Origin: JAZDLO01 sp043801935
GTDB lineage: Bacteria; Actinomycetota; Thermoleophilia; RBG-16-64-13
Assembly (NCBI GenBank): GCA_043801935.1
Contig: JAZDLO010000184.1
Coordinates: 1 to 16,664, forward strand
DNA: 16,664 bases
Reading direction: 5' to 3'
Positions 7,333-15,105 of the stretch are shown here, one piece after another. The translations under genes were made by a program, and so were the position numbers. Within the stretch, counting starts at the first letter, position 1. Every line of letters starts with the position of its first letter. The notes under the pieces were generated by a model. It worked only from the letters and a program-made list of their open reading frames with translations. It was not told where the DNA came from and did no database searches.

Positions 7333-8199
7333 GTGCTGCAAACGCGCGCTCTGGTGCTGGCGAACGAATGCCTCAACGAAGAGCATTGGCGGCTGACCCT
7401 GGCTACACCTGAGATCGCTGCGATGATCAGACCAGGCCAGTTCGTCAACCTCAGGGTCAATAGCGCCAACGACCCTCTGTGCCGTCGTCCTTTCACGGTG
7501 TTTCGCCCGGTCAACGTGGGCGACGTTTTAGGAGTCGAGATCGTCTACAGGTTAGCGGGCAGGGCCACACGACTCATGACCGCTGTGCGCCCTGGACAGG
7601 AGTTCGACATTATCGGGCCCCTGGGAAGGGGCTACCGGCGGGATCCGAGCAAGAGGGTGCACATCCTCGTGGGCGGCGGCAGCGGGGTAGCGTCTCTCTA
7701 TGCTCTGGGGCAGGAACTCTCGGAGGTCGCGCGAGAGCAGAAGTTGGAGCCGGTGAGCGTGCTTGGCTTCCGCTCGCGAGGCATGGTCATGCTGGAGGAG
7801 GAATTCGGGTCGTTAGGCGGCGAGTTGGTCCTGGCCACGGACGATGGCACCCACGGCCGCAAGGGCTCCGCGGTCGATGTCTTGAGTAGCATCGTCGAAG
7901 CCCGAGGGTGCGCCGACGACTGCGTCGTCTACGCTTCCGGCCCCGAGCCGATGAATCGGGCTCTGGTCGGGTTCTGCAGGGAGCACGGTATTCCCGGTCA
8001 GCTCGCCATGGAGAAGCACATGCTTTGCGGGATCGGAGCCTGTCTCACCTGCACCTGCAAGGTCGACAAAACGGGTGTGTTGAAGCACCGCGACCTGACC
8101 TCGTCCCACATCCAGCTCGATCCGCGATCGGAAATCGGCTATGCCTTGGTCTGTAGGGATGGTCCCATCTTCGACCTGGATGAAGTGGTGCTCGAATGA
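7333..8199 (+). CDS. PyrK-like FAD / [2Fe-2S] electron-transfer subunit
   Basis: This 288-residue ferredoxin-NADP reductase-type protein corresponds to the PyrK subunit that moves electrons between NAD(H) and a PyrD-type flavoprotein. The FAD-binding motif is RRPFTV (51-56) and the nucleotide-binding loop is GGGSGVA (114-120). The C-terminal [2Fe-2S] ligands Cys232, Cys237, Cys240 (LCGIGACLTC) and Cys274 (LVCRDGPIF) match PyrK exactly. The GTG at 7333 is chosen because GGAGGGG at 7320-7326 lies 6 nt upstream and the protein then begins like PyrK (LQTRALVLAN). An in-frame GTG at 7300 would overlap the previous gene. Its stop overlaps the start of the PyrD-like gene (ATGA), so the two subunits are translationally coupled and should form one complex. 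Confidence 0.88.
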   Translation: MLQTRALVLANECLNEEHWRLTLATPEIAAMIRPGQFVNLRVNSANDPLCRRPFTVFRPVNVGDVLGVEIVYRLAGRATRLMTAVRPGQEFDIIGPLGRGYRRDPSKRVHILVGGGSGVASLYALGQELSEVAREQKLEPVSVLGFRSRGMVMLEEEFGSLGGELVLATDDGTHGRKGSAVDVLSSIVEARGCADDCVVYASGPEPMNRALVGFCREHGIPGQLAMEKHMLCGIGACLTCTCKVDKTGVLKHRDLTSSHIQLDPRSEIGYALVCRDGPIFDLDEVVLE

Positions 8200-9128
8200 G
8201 CGTTGGACCCGTGGATCTATCGGTCAGGGTCGGTAGCTTGGTGCTCAAGAATCCGGTCATGCCCGCTTCCGGCACTTTTGGCTACGGCGAGGAAATGGCG
8301 GAACTCGTCGATCTTGACGAGCTTGGAGCGATCGTGGTGAAGGGCATGACGCTCGACCCACGTATGGGCAACCCTCCGAATCGTTTCGTGGAAGTCGCCG
8401 GCTGTGCTTTTCTCACGTATGTGGGGCTGCAGAACGTCGGTACTCGCGGCTTCATCGAGGAGAAATTGCCATATCTCAGGGGCCTGCGGACGCCGATCAT
8501 CGTGAACGTCGCCGGCGAGACCGTGGAGGAGTTCAAGCTTATCGCGGAGGCATTGGACCGCGCGGGCGGCGTGTCCGCCATTGAGGTCAATCTGGCCTGT
8601 CCGAATGTGAGCGGAGGGGGGTTGGCCTTCTCCGCGGATGCGCAGGCTGCATCCGATGTCGTCAGGGCCGTCAGAGAGGCCACCGATCTGACCGTCATCG
8701 CCAAGGTGACGCCGACCTTGGTGGATGTACGCGCACTAGCCCAGGCATGTGTGAGCGCCGGGGCCGACGCGATCTGTCCGATCTGGAGCGGCATGGGGAT
8801 CGCCATCGACATCGGCACCGGCTGGTCGAGAATGGGCGCAAACCTGCGCGGCGCTCTTGGGGGGCCGGGTTTGAAGCCGCTCCACCTCAGGTTGGCCTAC
8901 GAGGCGGCTCAAGCGGTTTCGGTCCCCATCATAGGCTGCGGCGGAATCTGCGGCTGGGAGGACGCGGTAGAGTACCTCCTCGCGGGAGCCAGCGCCGTTC
9001 AGATCGGCAGCGCGGGCCTCATCGACCCGGGGACCTATGGGGAGACCGTCGCTGGGATCAGGAGGTGGGCGGAGAAGCGCGGTGTCTCCAGCATCCAAGA
9101 GGTCGTCGGGTCCTTCAGGATGCCGTGA
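8196..9128 (+). CDS. PyrD-like flavoprotein (class 1B dihydroorotate dehydrogenase family, divergent pocket)
   Basis: This 310-residue FMN-binding TIM barrel oxidises or reduces a dihydropyrimidine-like ring and partners with the coupled PyrK-like subunit. Family features present are PASGTFGYGEE (23-33), Lys49 in VVKGMT, GLQN (77-80), NVAGE (104-108), Asn132 and the catalytic Cys135 in NLACPNVSGGG, Lys170, and the FMN phosphate loops IIGCGGI and AVQIGSAG. Against the Lactococcus PyrD sequence as I recall it, two orotate-contacting Asn are changed: the Asn before the GLQN segment is Thr74, and the Asn of the usual INT motif is Trp197 (PIWSG). The fold and redox chemistry look intact, but the ring substrate is probably not plain orotate. 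Housekeeping pyrD is less likely, since no pyrF, pyrE or carAB lies nearby. Confidence 0.85.
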   Translation: MSVGPVDLSVRVGSLVLKNPVMPASGTFGYGEEMAELVDLDELGAIVVKGMTLDPRMGNPPNRFVEVAGCAFLTYVGLQNVGTRGFIEEKLPYLRGLRTPIIVNVAGETVEEFKLIAEALDRAGGVSAIEVNLACPNVSGGGLAFSADAQAASDVVRAVREATDLTVIAKVTPTLVDVRALAQACVSAGADAICPIWSGMGIAIDIGTGWSRMGANLRGALGGPGLKPLHLRLAYEAAQAVSVPIIGCGGICGWEDAVEYLLAGASAVQIGSAGLIDPGTYGETVAGIRRWAEKRGVSSIQEVVGSFRMP

Positions 9129-9188
9129 GCCGGATCGTCCACCCGGCAGGTGTGGGAAACGACGAATCCGGGGAGACGAGGCAGTACC

Positions 9189-10544
9189 ATGTTGCAGGAT
9201 AGTCCGGAAGGCCTCACGCAGGCCATGTTCTCCGATAGGGCACGTTTTCAACGCTGGCTGGACGTGGAAGCAAGTCTGGCAAGGGCGCAGGCTTCCCTGG
9301 GAATGATCCCGGCGAGCGCGGCGGAGAGCATCAGCAGCAAGGCCACCGTCGATAGCCTCGACCTCACCCGGTACGATGGACTCTATCAACAGACCGGCCA
9401 TCCCATGGTCGCCTTTCTCCGCTTGTTTCAGCCGATCGTCGACGGAGAGGCCGGACAGTTCGTCCACTTGGGCGCGACGACTCAGGACGTCATGGACACC
9501 GCCACCATGATGGCGCTGAGAGATGCGCATGCGATCTTCTATCAGAGCCTTCGCCGTATCGAAGACCCCCTTCTCGACCTCGCCGAACGCCACGCCGACA
9601 CGATCATGGTGGGCAGGACGCATGGGGTCCAAGCCCTGCCGATCACGTTCGGCTACAAGGTCGCCATATGGGCTCGTGAGATCCGGAGGAACGTCGAGCG
9701 ACTCGAGCGATGTGGCGAGCGCGTGTTCGTGCTCCAACTCTCGGGAGCGGTAGGGACCATGGCCGCTTTTGGGGCGAAAGGGCCGGAGATCCAGGCACTC
9801 GTCGCACGAGACCTGGGCTTGAGTGTACCGGATATCTGTTGGCACGCTTCCCGGGATCGCTTCGCGGAGTTCGCCAACCTCCTGGCCCTCGTGGGGGGAG
9901 CGCTCGGACGGATCGCCCAGGAGATATACCTTCTTATGGCGACAGAGGTGGATGAGGTCCGCGAGCCCTGGGAGTCAGGCATCGTGGGCTCGTCGACCAT
10001 GCCCCACAAGGTCAACCCGCAAGTCTGCCAGACCATGATGTCCCTTGCGCGCAAGCTCAGGTACGAGGCCGCGTTCGTGACCGAGGTGATGGTGGTCGAT
10101 CATGAGCGCAACCTAGAGCATTTCCTGGGCGAGATGGACGCGCTTGAACGGGCTTGCACGGAGATGGGGGAACTCCTTACCCTCGCAGAGCGTGTGGCGC
10201 GAGGCCTCACGGTGAACGCCCCGACCATGAGGCGCAATCTCGACCTTCTCAAAGGTCTCTTGCTTTCAGAGTCGGTGATGATCGAGCTCGGGAGTCACCT
10301 CGGCAAGCAGACGGCCCACGAGATCGTCTACGAGGACGCCATGGACGCGATGCGCGGGGAAGCGAGTTTCCGGGACGTGCTCTTAGCGGATCCGCGAGTC
10401 AACAAGTACCTGGGCAGAGAGGAAATCGAGGTCCTTCTCGATCCGGAACGCTATGTGGGTCTGGCCTCCCAGATGGCCAGGGACGTCGTGTCGCTCAGCC
10501 GGCTGGAGCGTGCCCGAGAGGAAGAGCGTGGGCGTAAGTCCTGA
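9189..10544 (+). CDS. Adenylosuccinate lyase / fumarase superfamily lyase
   Basis: This 451-residue, mostly helical protein belongs to the aspartase/fumarase superfamily (PurB, PcaB, argininosuccinate lyase), homotetramers that eliminate fumarate or open a lactone-like ring. Visible motifs are HLGATTQDVMDT (about 93-104), the catalytic-histidine region GRTHGVQALP (His145 at 142-151) and the signature loop GSSTMPHKVNP (267-277) with the catalytic serine. PurB usually reads GSSAMPYKRNP and PcaB GSSAMPHKRNP, so this is neither exactly. The ATG at 9189 is preferred over the in-frame GTG at 9150 because GAGG lies 7 nt before it. In this catabolic setting an elimination from a carbamoyl- or amidino-aspartate-like intermediate is attractive. 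Housekeeping purB is possible but less likely. Confidence 0.82.
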   Translation: MLQDSPEGLTQAMFSDRARFQRWLDVEASLARAQASLGMIPASAAESISSKATVDSLDLTRYDGLYQQTGHPMVAFLRLFQPIVDGEAGQFVHLGATTQDVMDTATMMALRDAHAIFYQSLRRIEDPLLDLAERHADTIMVGRTHGVQALPITFGYKVAIWAREIRRNVERLERCGERVFVLQLSGAVGTMAAFGAKGPEIQALVARDLGLSVPDICWHASRDRFAEFANLLALVGGALGRIAQEIYLLMATEVDEVREPWESGIVGSSTMPHKVNPQVCQTMMSLARKLRYEAAFVTEVMVVDHERNLEHFLGEMDALERACTEMGELLTLAERVARGLTVNAPTMRRNLDLLKGLLLSESVMIELGSHLGKQTAHEIVYEDAMDAMRGEASFRDVLLADPRVNKYLGREEIEVLLDPERYVGLASQMARDVVSLSRLERAREEERGRKS

Positions 10545-11529
10545 GGAGGCTGTCGCTGCTCGTCCAGACGTCGACCCGCGGTTACTCTGTGAGATCATCG
10601 GCTGCGATCAGCTCACCAAGATCTACCCCGGTGACATCCTGGCGGTCGACCATCTTGACCTGACCGTGTACGACGGAGAGATCTTCGGGCTTCTAGGCCC
10701 CAACGGCGCCGGAAAGACGACCACTGCCGGAATGCTCACCACCCGCACGCTGCCGACGAGCGGGAAGGCGATGGTGGCCGGCATCGACGTGGTCGCCCAT
10801 CCGGCGCTGGCCAAGCAAGTCATCGGGGTTGTTCCCCAGACCAATACGCTCGACCGGTCGCTCACCGTCTGGGAGAACCTCTACTTCCACGGCCGTTTCT
10901 TTGGGATGGGCGCAAAGGCGGCTCGAATGGCGGCTGATCAGTCCCTGGTGAGATTCCGTTTGGCCGATCGCGCCAAGTCGCCTGTCATGGCCCTATCCGG
11001 CGGCATGGCTCAGCGATTGATGATGGCTCGGGCGATCTTGCATGCGCCATCCGTCCTCTTTCTCGACGAACCCACCGCCGGTCTCGATCCGCAGTCGCGG
11101 ATCGCCCTCTGGGACATTCTGCGCGACCTGCACGCGCAAGGGCCGACCATCTTCTTGAGCACGCACCACATGGAAGAGGCCGACGTGCTGTGCGACCGGG
11201 TGGCGATCATGGATCACGGCCGGATCCTGGCTCTCGACACTCCCGAGGCTCTCAAGGCGTCGGTGGGCGCCGACACCATAGTCACGGTCACGGTCAGCGG
11301 AGACCTCGACGTGCTCGGCCGTCTTCTTATGGAGCGGATCGACGGAGCCATCGAGACGCAGGAGGTGGGCGGTAAGATACAGCTTCACGTCAAAGGCTCC
11401 CATGGTGTCCTGCCGCAAGTGGTCGCCGCGGCGTATAGGGAGGGTTTCACCGTCACCGACCTTTCGGTAGCCGAGCCGACGCTCGAGAACGTGTTTATCA
11501 AGCTGACAGGGAAAGATCTGCGCGACTGA
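10528..11529 (+). CDS. ABC-2 type transporter ATP-binding protein (DrrA-like)
   Basis: This protein of about 333 residues powers an ABC-2 exporter. Walker A is GPNGAGKTT (57-65), the Q-loop is Gln104, the signature is LSGGM (156-160, Met replacing the usual Gln), Walker B is VLFLDE (176-181) and the H-loop is His213. A C-terminal domain of about 90 residues follows, as in DrrA/CcmA-type ATPases. The frame is open from 10453, but the GTG at 10528 has a purine-rich GAGAGGA site 6 nt upstream and is the most likely start. This overlaps the lyase gene by 17 nt. Its stop overlaps the permease ATG by one base. Substrate unknown; drug, lipid or polysaccharide exporters use this architecture. Confidence 0.88.
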   Translation: MGVSPEEAVAARPDVDPRLLCEIIGCDQLTKIYPGDILAVDHLDLTVYDGEIFGLLGPNGAGKTTTAGMLTTRTLPTSGKAMVAGIDVVAHPALAKQVIGVVPQTNTLDRSLTVWENLYFHGRFFGMGAKAARMAADQSLVRFRLADRAKSPVMALSGGMAQRLMMARAILHAPSVLFLDEPTAGLDPQSRIALWDILRDLHAQGPTIFLSTHHMEEADVLCDRVAIMDHGRILALDTPEALKASVGADTIVTVTVSGDLDVLGRLLMERIDGAIETQEVGGKIQLHVKGSHGVLPQVVAAAYREGFTVTDLSVAEPTLENVFIKLTGKDLRD

Positions 11530-12410
11530 TGGATCCCGTGCCTCTGCCCACGTTCTCTCCGAGAGACCAGCCGGGATTACCCGCGACGCGGTCGGCTGTC
11601 GCTGCGAGCTGGACGGCGTTCAAAGCCCAGCTCGTAAGGGACCTCGTCGTCCTTCGCAAGAACTTGAGGGTTTTCATCCCCAGGACGATCCTTCAGCCGT
11701 TCCTTCTGGTGTTCGTCTTTCTGTATGTGTTTCCAAAGATCGGCACCTCGGTCGGAGGCAGCGGGGCTGCCGAGTCTGGTTTTGCGGCAGTGCTCATCGC
11801 CGGCACCGTCGGGCTCTCCATCATGTTTCAAGGGATACAGGCCGTCGCCCTTCCCATGGTCCAGGAATTCGGCTACACGAGGGAGATCGAGGATCGAGTT
11901 CTTGCCCCGCTGCCGATCTGGCTGGTCGCGGTCGGAAAGGTGGTCGCGGGGGCGGTCCAGGGCTTGATCGCTGCAGCCATAGTCTTTCCGATCGCTGCCG
12001 TGGTCCACGTGCCGGAGATCCAGGTGCATCTGACCGTGCGCTGGGGCATCCTTCTGACCATCCTGCCACTGGCCTGCGTGATGTGTGCCGCCCTGGGCTT
12101 GACCTTCGGGACCAAGTTTGAGCCACGCACGGTCACGATCATGTTCGGAGTCGTCATACTGCCCATGACCTTCTTGGGCGGCACGTACTACGCTTGGACG
12201 ACCCTGGCCCCGGTGAAGGTTTTCGGTTGGTCCTGGCTCCAGACGGTGGTGCTGCTGAACCCGCTCATTTACGTGACCGAGGGATTTCGAGCGGCCCTCA
12301 CCCGGTCCGAGCATATGCCCCTTTTTGTGATTTATCCGGTGTTGGTCGGCCTTTGCGCCCTATTCCTCTGGCTTGGCATCCAAGGATTCCGAAAGCGCGT
12401 GCTCACCTGA
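11529..12410 (+). CDS. ABC-2 type transporter permease
   Basis: This 293-residue integral membrane protein has about six predicted membrane segments, near residues 52-70, 84-105, 134-160, 172-195, 200-222 and 264-284. A cytoplasmic N-terminal tail carries the usual FKAQLVRDLVVLRKN amphipathic stretch. The EIEDRVLAPLP segment (119-129) is the coupling helix region, and LLNPLIYVTEGFR (242-254) is the conserved C-terminal signature of DrrB/NodJ-type permeases. It starts on the last base of the ATPase stop (TGATG), so both are made together as one exporter. It ends the plus-strand block that starts at 277. About 106 nt then separate it from serA. Confidence 0.88.
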   Translation: MDPVPLPTFSPRDQPGLPATRSAVAASWTAFKAQLVRDLVVLRKNLRVFIPRTILQPFLLVFVFLYVFPKIGTSVGGSGAAESGFAAVLIAGTVGLSIMFQGIQAVALPMVQEFGYTREIEDRVLAPLPIWLVAVGKVVAGAVQGLIAAAIVFPIAAVVHVPEIQVHLTVRWGILLTILPLACVMCAALGLTFGTKFEPRTVTIMFGVVILPMTFLGGTYYAWTTLAPVKVFGWSWLQTVVLLNPLIYVTEGFRAALTRSEHMPLFVIYPVLVGLCALFLWLGIQGFRKRVLT

Positions 12411-12471
12411 ATCACTCCGGAACGGGAGGACTCGGTCCCTGGACGGCGCCTGGCGGCGGCCGCAAGCGTAT

Positions 12472-12480
12472 TGCTATCAT
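12472..12480 (+). promoter_or_regulatory. Probable extended -10 promoter of serA
   Basis: TGCTATCAT matches the extended -10 form TGnTATAAT with one mismatch in the hexamer (TATCAT at 12475-12480). It lies about 37 nt before the serA ATG in the 106-nt gap after the exporter. No good -35 box sits 17 nt upstream, which is common with extended -10 promoters. This would let serA be transcribed independently of the upstream operon. Confidence 0.35.
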
Positions 12481-12516
12481 GAAGGTCCGAGCACAAGTGA
12501 GCAGACAGGGGAGAAG

Positions 12517-14112
12517 ATGAAGGTCCTGGTGAAGGAGAAGATCGCCCAAGCGGGGATCGACATCCTCAAAGAGCACTTCGACGTTGAGGTCCGCACCGAT
12601 ATGACCGACGAGGAGCTCAAGGAGAAGATCAACGACTACGACGCGATCCTTGTGCGTTCGGCCAGCATGATCACGGCCGATATCCTCGAGAACGCCACGC
12701 AGGTCAAGATGATCGGCCGGGCCGGTGTCGGAGTGGACAACATCGACGTCAAGGCCGCCACCAAGAAGGGCATCGTGGTGGCGAACGCCCCGGGGTCCAA
12801 CAGCCTGTCGGTAGCCGAGCACGCCATCGGGCTTCTCCTGGCCCAGGTCCGACAGATCCCCAACGCCAACGCCTCGATGCATAGCGGCAAGTGGGAAAAG
12901 TCCAGGTTCAAGGGTGTGGAGATCACCGGAAAAGTCCTGGGCATCATGGGTCTGGGGAAGATCGGGGTGCTCGTGGCGCAGCGGGCCCAGGGGTTGCGCA
13001 TGGAGGTCGTCGCCTACGACCCCTATGTCTCCGTGGACCGTTTCCGCGAGCTGGGCATCGAGCGGGCAGAGACCCCCGATGATCTCTACGCCGTCTCCGA
13101 CTTCATAAGCGTCCATCTGCCCAAGACTGCTGAGACCATGGGCCTCATCGGTGACGCCGCCTTCGAGAAGATGAAGAAGGGCGTGCGGGTCATCAACTGC
13201 GCCCGGGGAGGCATCGTGGACGAGGCGGCGCTGGCGCACGCGCTCGAGTCGGGCAAGGTGGCTTCGGCGGGCCTGGACGTCTTCTCATCAGAGCCCGTTC
13301 CCGAGGGTTTTCCGCTCGCGAAGCTCGACAACGTGGTCATGACCCCGCACCTTGGCGCTTCCACCGCCGAGGGGCAGGACCGCGCCGGTGTTATCGTGGC
13401 CGAGCAGATCGTGGCCGGGCTTACGGGCGGGGTGGTGACGAACGCCGTCAACATCCCCTCCGTCTCCAAGGAAGCCATGGAAGCCATCGGACCGTTCCTT
13501 CCCCTGGCAGAGACTTTAGGGCAGCTCATCTCCGGCATCGCCGAGGGCCCGCTCTCCAAGGTCACAGTGCATTACGAGGGCGAGCTGGCCGAGCACGATA
13601 CCCGGCTTCTGACGCTGGCCGTCACCAAAGGGATTGTCGAGGGCAGCTCGGATGAAGCGGTCAACTTCGTCAACGCGCCCTCCATAGCTGCCGATCGGGG
13701 TCTACAAGTGTCCGAAGCGAAGGACCGCCGGTCGCCCGACTACACCAACCTCATCACCCTGAAGAGCACCGACAAGCAGGGCGAGCTGACCTCGGGCGGC
13801 ACCGTTTTCGGCCCGAAGAACCGGCCCAGGCTGGTCAAGATCTACCGGCACGCCATCGACATCGAGCCGTCGCCGCACATGGTCTTCCTGCGCTACGAGG
13901 ACGTGCCCGGCATGATCGGCAAGATCGGCACCGTCATCGGTAGCCACGGTATTAACATCGCCTTCATGAACGTCGGCCGGAAGAAGGTGGAGGGCAAAGC
14001 GGTCATGGGCCTCGCCTTGGACGACCCGTTGCCCCCGGCCGTGCTTGACGAGATCCGCGAGGAGCGGGGCGTCGACGGCGTACGCGCGGTCGAGCTCTGG
14101 CTGGCACACTAG
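12517..14112 (+). CDS. serA: D-3-phosphoglycerate dehydrogenase, long form with ASB and ACT domains
   Basis: This 531-residue NAD-dependent enzyme catalyses the first step of serine biosynthesis, 3-phosphoglycerate to 3-phosphohydroxypyruvate. The catalytic part spans about 1-315 and carries RAGVGVDNID, the NAD motif GLGKIG (145-150), Arg230 in NCARGG, Glu259 in SSEP and His278 in TPHLGAST. An intervening ASB-type domain follows (about 320-445). A C-terminal ACT domain (about 455-531, with PGMIGKIGTVIGSHGINIA) implies feedback inhibition by serine. The length matches the roughly 527-residue type found in Actinobacteria and Bacillus. The frame is open from 12373, but the ATG at 12517 is chosen for the normal N-terminus (MKVLVKEKI) and the AGGGGAGAAG site before it. 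A strong hairpin follows the stop. Confidence 0.95.
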   Translation: MKVLVKEKIAQAGIDILKEHFDVEVRTDMTDEELKEKINDYDAILVRSASMITADILENATQVKMIGRAGVGVDNIDVKAATKKGIVVANAPGSNSLSVAEHAIGLLLAQVRQIPNANASMHSGKWEKSRFKGVEITGKVLGIMGLGKIGVLVAQRAQGLRMEVVAYDPYVSVDRFRELGIERAETPDDLYAVSDFISVHLPKTAETMGLIGDAAFEKMKKGVRVINCARGGIVDEAALAHALESGKVASAGLDVFSSEPVPEGFPLAKLDNVVMTPHLGASTAEGQDRAGVIVAEQIVAGLTGGVVTNAVNIPSVSKEAMEAIGPFLPLAETLGQLISGIAEGPLSKVTVHYEGELAEHDTRLLTLAVTKGIVEGSSDEAVNFVNAPSIAADRGLQVSEAKDRRSPDYTNLITLKSTDKQGELTSGGTVFGPKNRPRLVKIYRHAIDIEPSPHMVFLRYEDVPGMIGKIGTVIGSHGINIAFMNVGRKKVEGKAVMGLALDDPLPPAVLDEIREERGVDGVRAVELWLAH

Positions 14113-14114
14113 CG

Positions 14115-14146
14115 GCGAAGCCCCCGCCATCGCCGGCGGTCTTCGC
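14115..14146. terminator. Hairpin between convergent serA and UbiA genes
   Basis: GCGAAG (14115-14120) pairs with CTTCGC (14141-14146), and inside it CCGCC (14124-14128) pairs with GGCGG (14135-14139) around a 6-nt loop. The hairpin begins 3 nt after the serA stop and sits between convergent genes, so it can act on both strands. No run of T follows on the plus strand, so it is not a classical intrinsic terminator but fits the U-tract-less hairpins reported in GC-rich bacteria. Confidence 0.5.
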
Positions 14147-14178
14147 GAGGCGTCGTCGACGATCGCACGGGAGGGTGT

Positions 14179-15105
14179 TCACAGGGCCCACCGAACGGCG
14201 AAAAAGACCGCCACAGCCAGGAAGGCCAATGGGGGGAAGAAGCTCGCCCGATTGAATACGCGCTGGGCTGCGGCTTCCTCGGGAGAACGAACAAGGCCGA
14301 ACGCGGGAAGAGTCATCGTCCAGGCCGCCGCAGCCGCCAGGAGCAGCCGGAGCGGGAGGCCGCCCTGCTGCAATGCGGCCACCGGGAGGATCGCGACCGT
14401 CCCGGCGAAGCTCACCCTGGCGGACCACTTCGGGCCGTGGACGGCTGCCAGCGTCTTGATGCCGAGAGGGGCGTCGTGGGATAGATCCGCCAAGTCGTTG
14501 GTCAGGTTCCGCCCGAATATCTCCCAGAAGGTGAGTAGGAAAAAGAACGCAAGAGCGTAAAGATCCAGGTCTCGCACTGCATACCATCCGGCCAATCCCC
14601 CCAGGCCCACCATGGCTCCGCCGGGAATGGTCTTCAGCCAGGTCCGGCGCTTAAGGGCGCAGTAGACAGCTTCAAGACAGACGCAGCCGACGAAGATGAC
14701 TGCACAGCCGGGCCGAAGGAGGAAGGCGAACACGAGTGCGACCAGCCCGAGACCGACGACCCAGGCGACGGCGAGACGGGTGGACAGCACACCCAGAGCG
14801 ACCGGGTGGCGTACGCTCATGACATCTACATCGTAGCCTTCGGCGATCTTTGGAGAGTCCGGCAGCCGGACCGCTTGCCGGTCGGTCCGTAGGTCCAGCA
14901 GGTCGTTGGAAGCGTACACACACAGCATCCCCGCTAGTGACGCGACCAGTCCGAGGCCGACGACGCGAAGCGCAGGAAAGCCCTCATGGGCGATGAATGC
15001 TCCGAGCGCAGGCTGGGCGACCGACAGGAGCGCCTGGCGGCTGTGCGAGAAGTCGAAGAGCAGGGAAGCTTTAGCGCCTACGACATTGCCTCTCATTGCG
15101 ACCAT
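14179..15105 (-). CDS. UbiA-family prenyltransferase
   Basis: This 308-residue integral membrane protein would transfer a polyprenyl group to an aromatic or other acceptor, as in quinone or lipid synthesis. Both aspartate-rich Mg-diphosphate motifs are present: ND-x2-D-x3-D at 67-75 (NDLLDLRTD) and again at 203-211 (NDLADLSHD). About eight hydrophobic segments fit the family. The start is taken as the ATG whose first base is 15105. It overlaps the last base of the antiporter stop (TGATG on the minus strand); a GTG one codon earlier is the alternative. The acceptor cannot be told; menaquinone, heme or archaeal-type lipid branches are all possible. It converges with serA. Confidence 0.87.
   Translation of the reverse strand: MVAMRGNVVGAKASLLFDFSHSRQALLSVAQPALGAFIAHEGFPALRVVGLGLVASLAGMLCVYASNDLLDLRTDRQAVRLPDSPKIAEGYDVDVMSVRHPVALGVLSTRLAVAWVVGLGLVALVFAFLLRPGCAVIFVGCVCLEAVYCALKRRTWLKTIPGGAMVGLGGLAGWYAVRDLDLYALAFFFLLTFWEIFGRNLTNDLADLSHDAPLGIKTLAAVHGPKWSARVSFAGTVAILPVAALQQGGLPLRLLLAAAAAWTMTLPAFGLVRSPEEAAAQRVFNRASFFPPLAFLAVAVFFAVRWAL

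Noticed and set aside
8196..9128. Calling this housekeeping pyrD for pyrimidine biosynthesis
   Set aside because: There is no pyrB, pyrC-carAB, pyrF or pyrE neighbourhood, two pocket asparagines are replaced, and the gene sits among degradative-type enzymes. The family is right but the role is unlikely, though not excluded.
8736..9845. Long minus-strand open frame (369 codons) opposite the PyrD-like and PurB-like genes
   Set aside because: It spans two clear plus-strand genes, shows no domain and has low-complexity Arg/His/Asp-rich composition. It is a codon-bias artefact.
12373..12516. N-terminal extension of SerA by 48 residues
   Set aside because: The extension overlaps the permease gene and contains the probable serA promoter. 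The family N-terminus starts at the ATG at 12517 with a good ribosome binding site.
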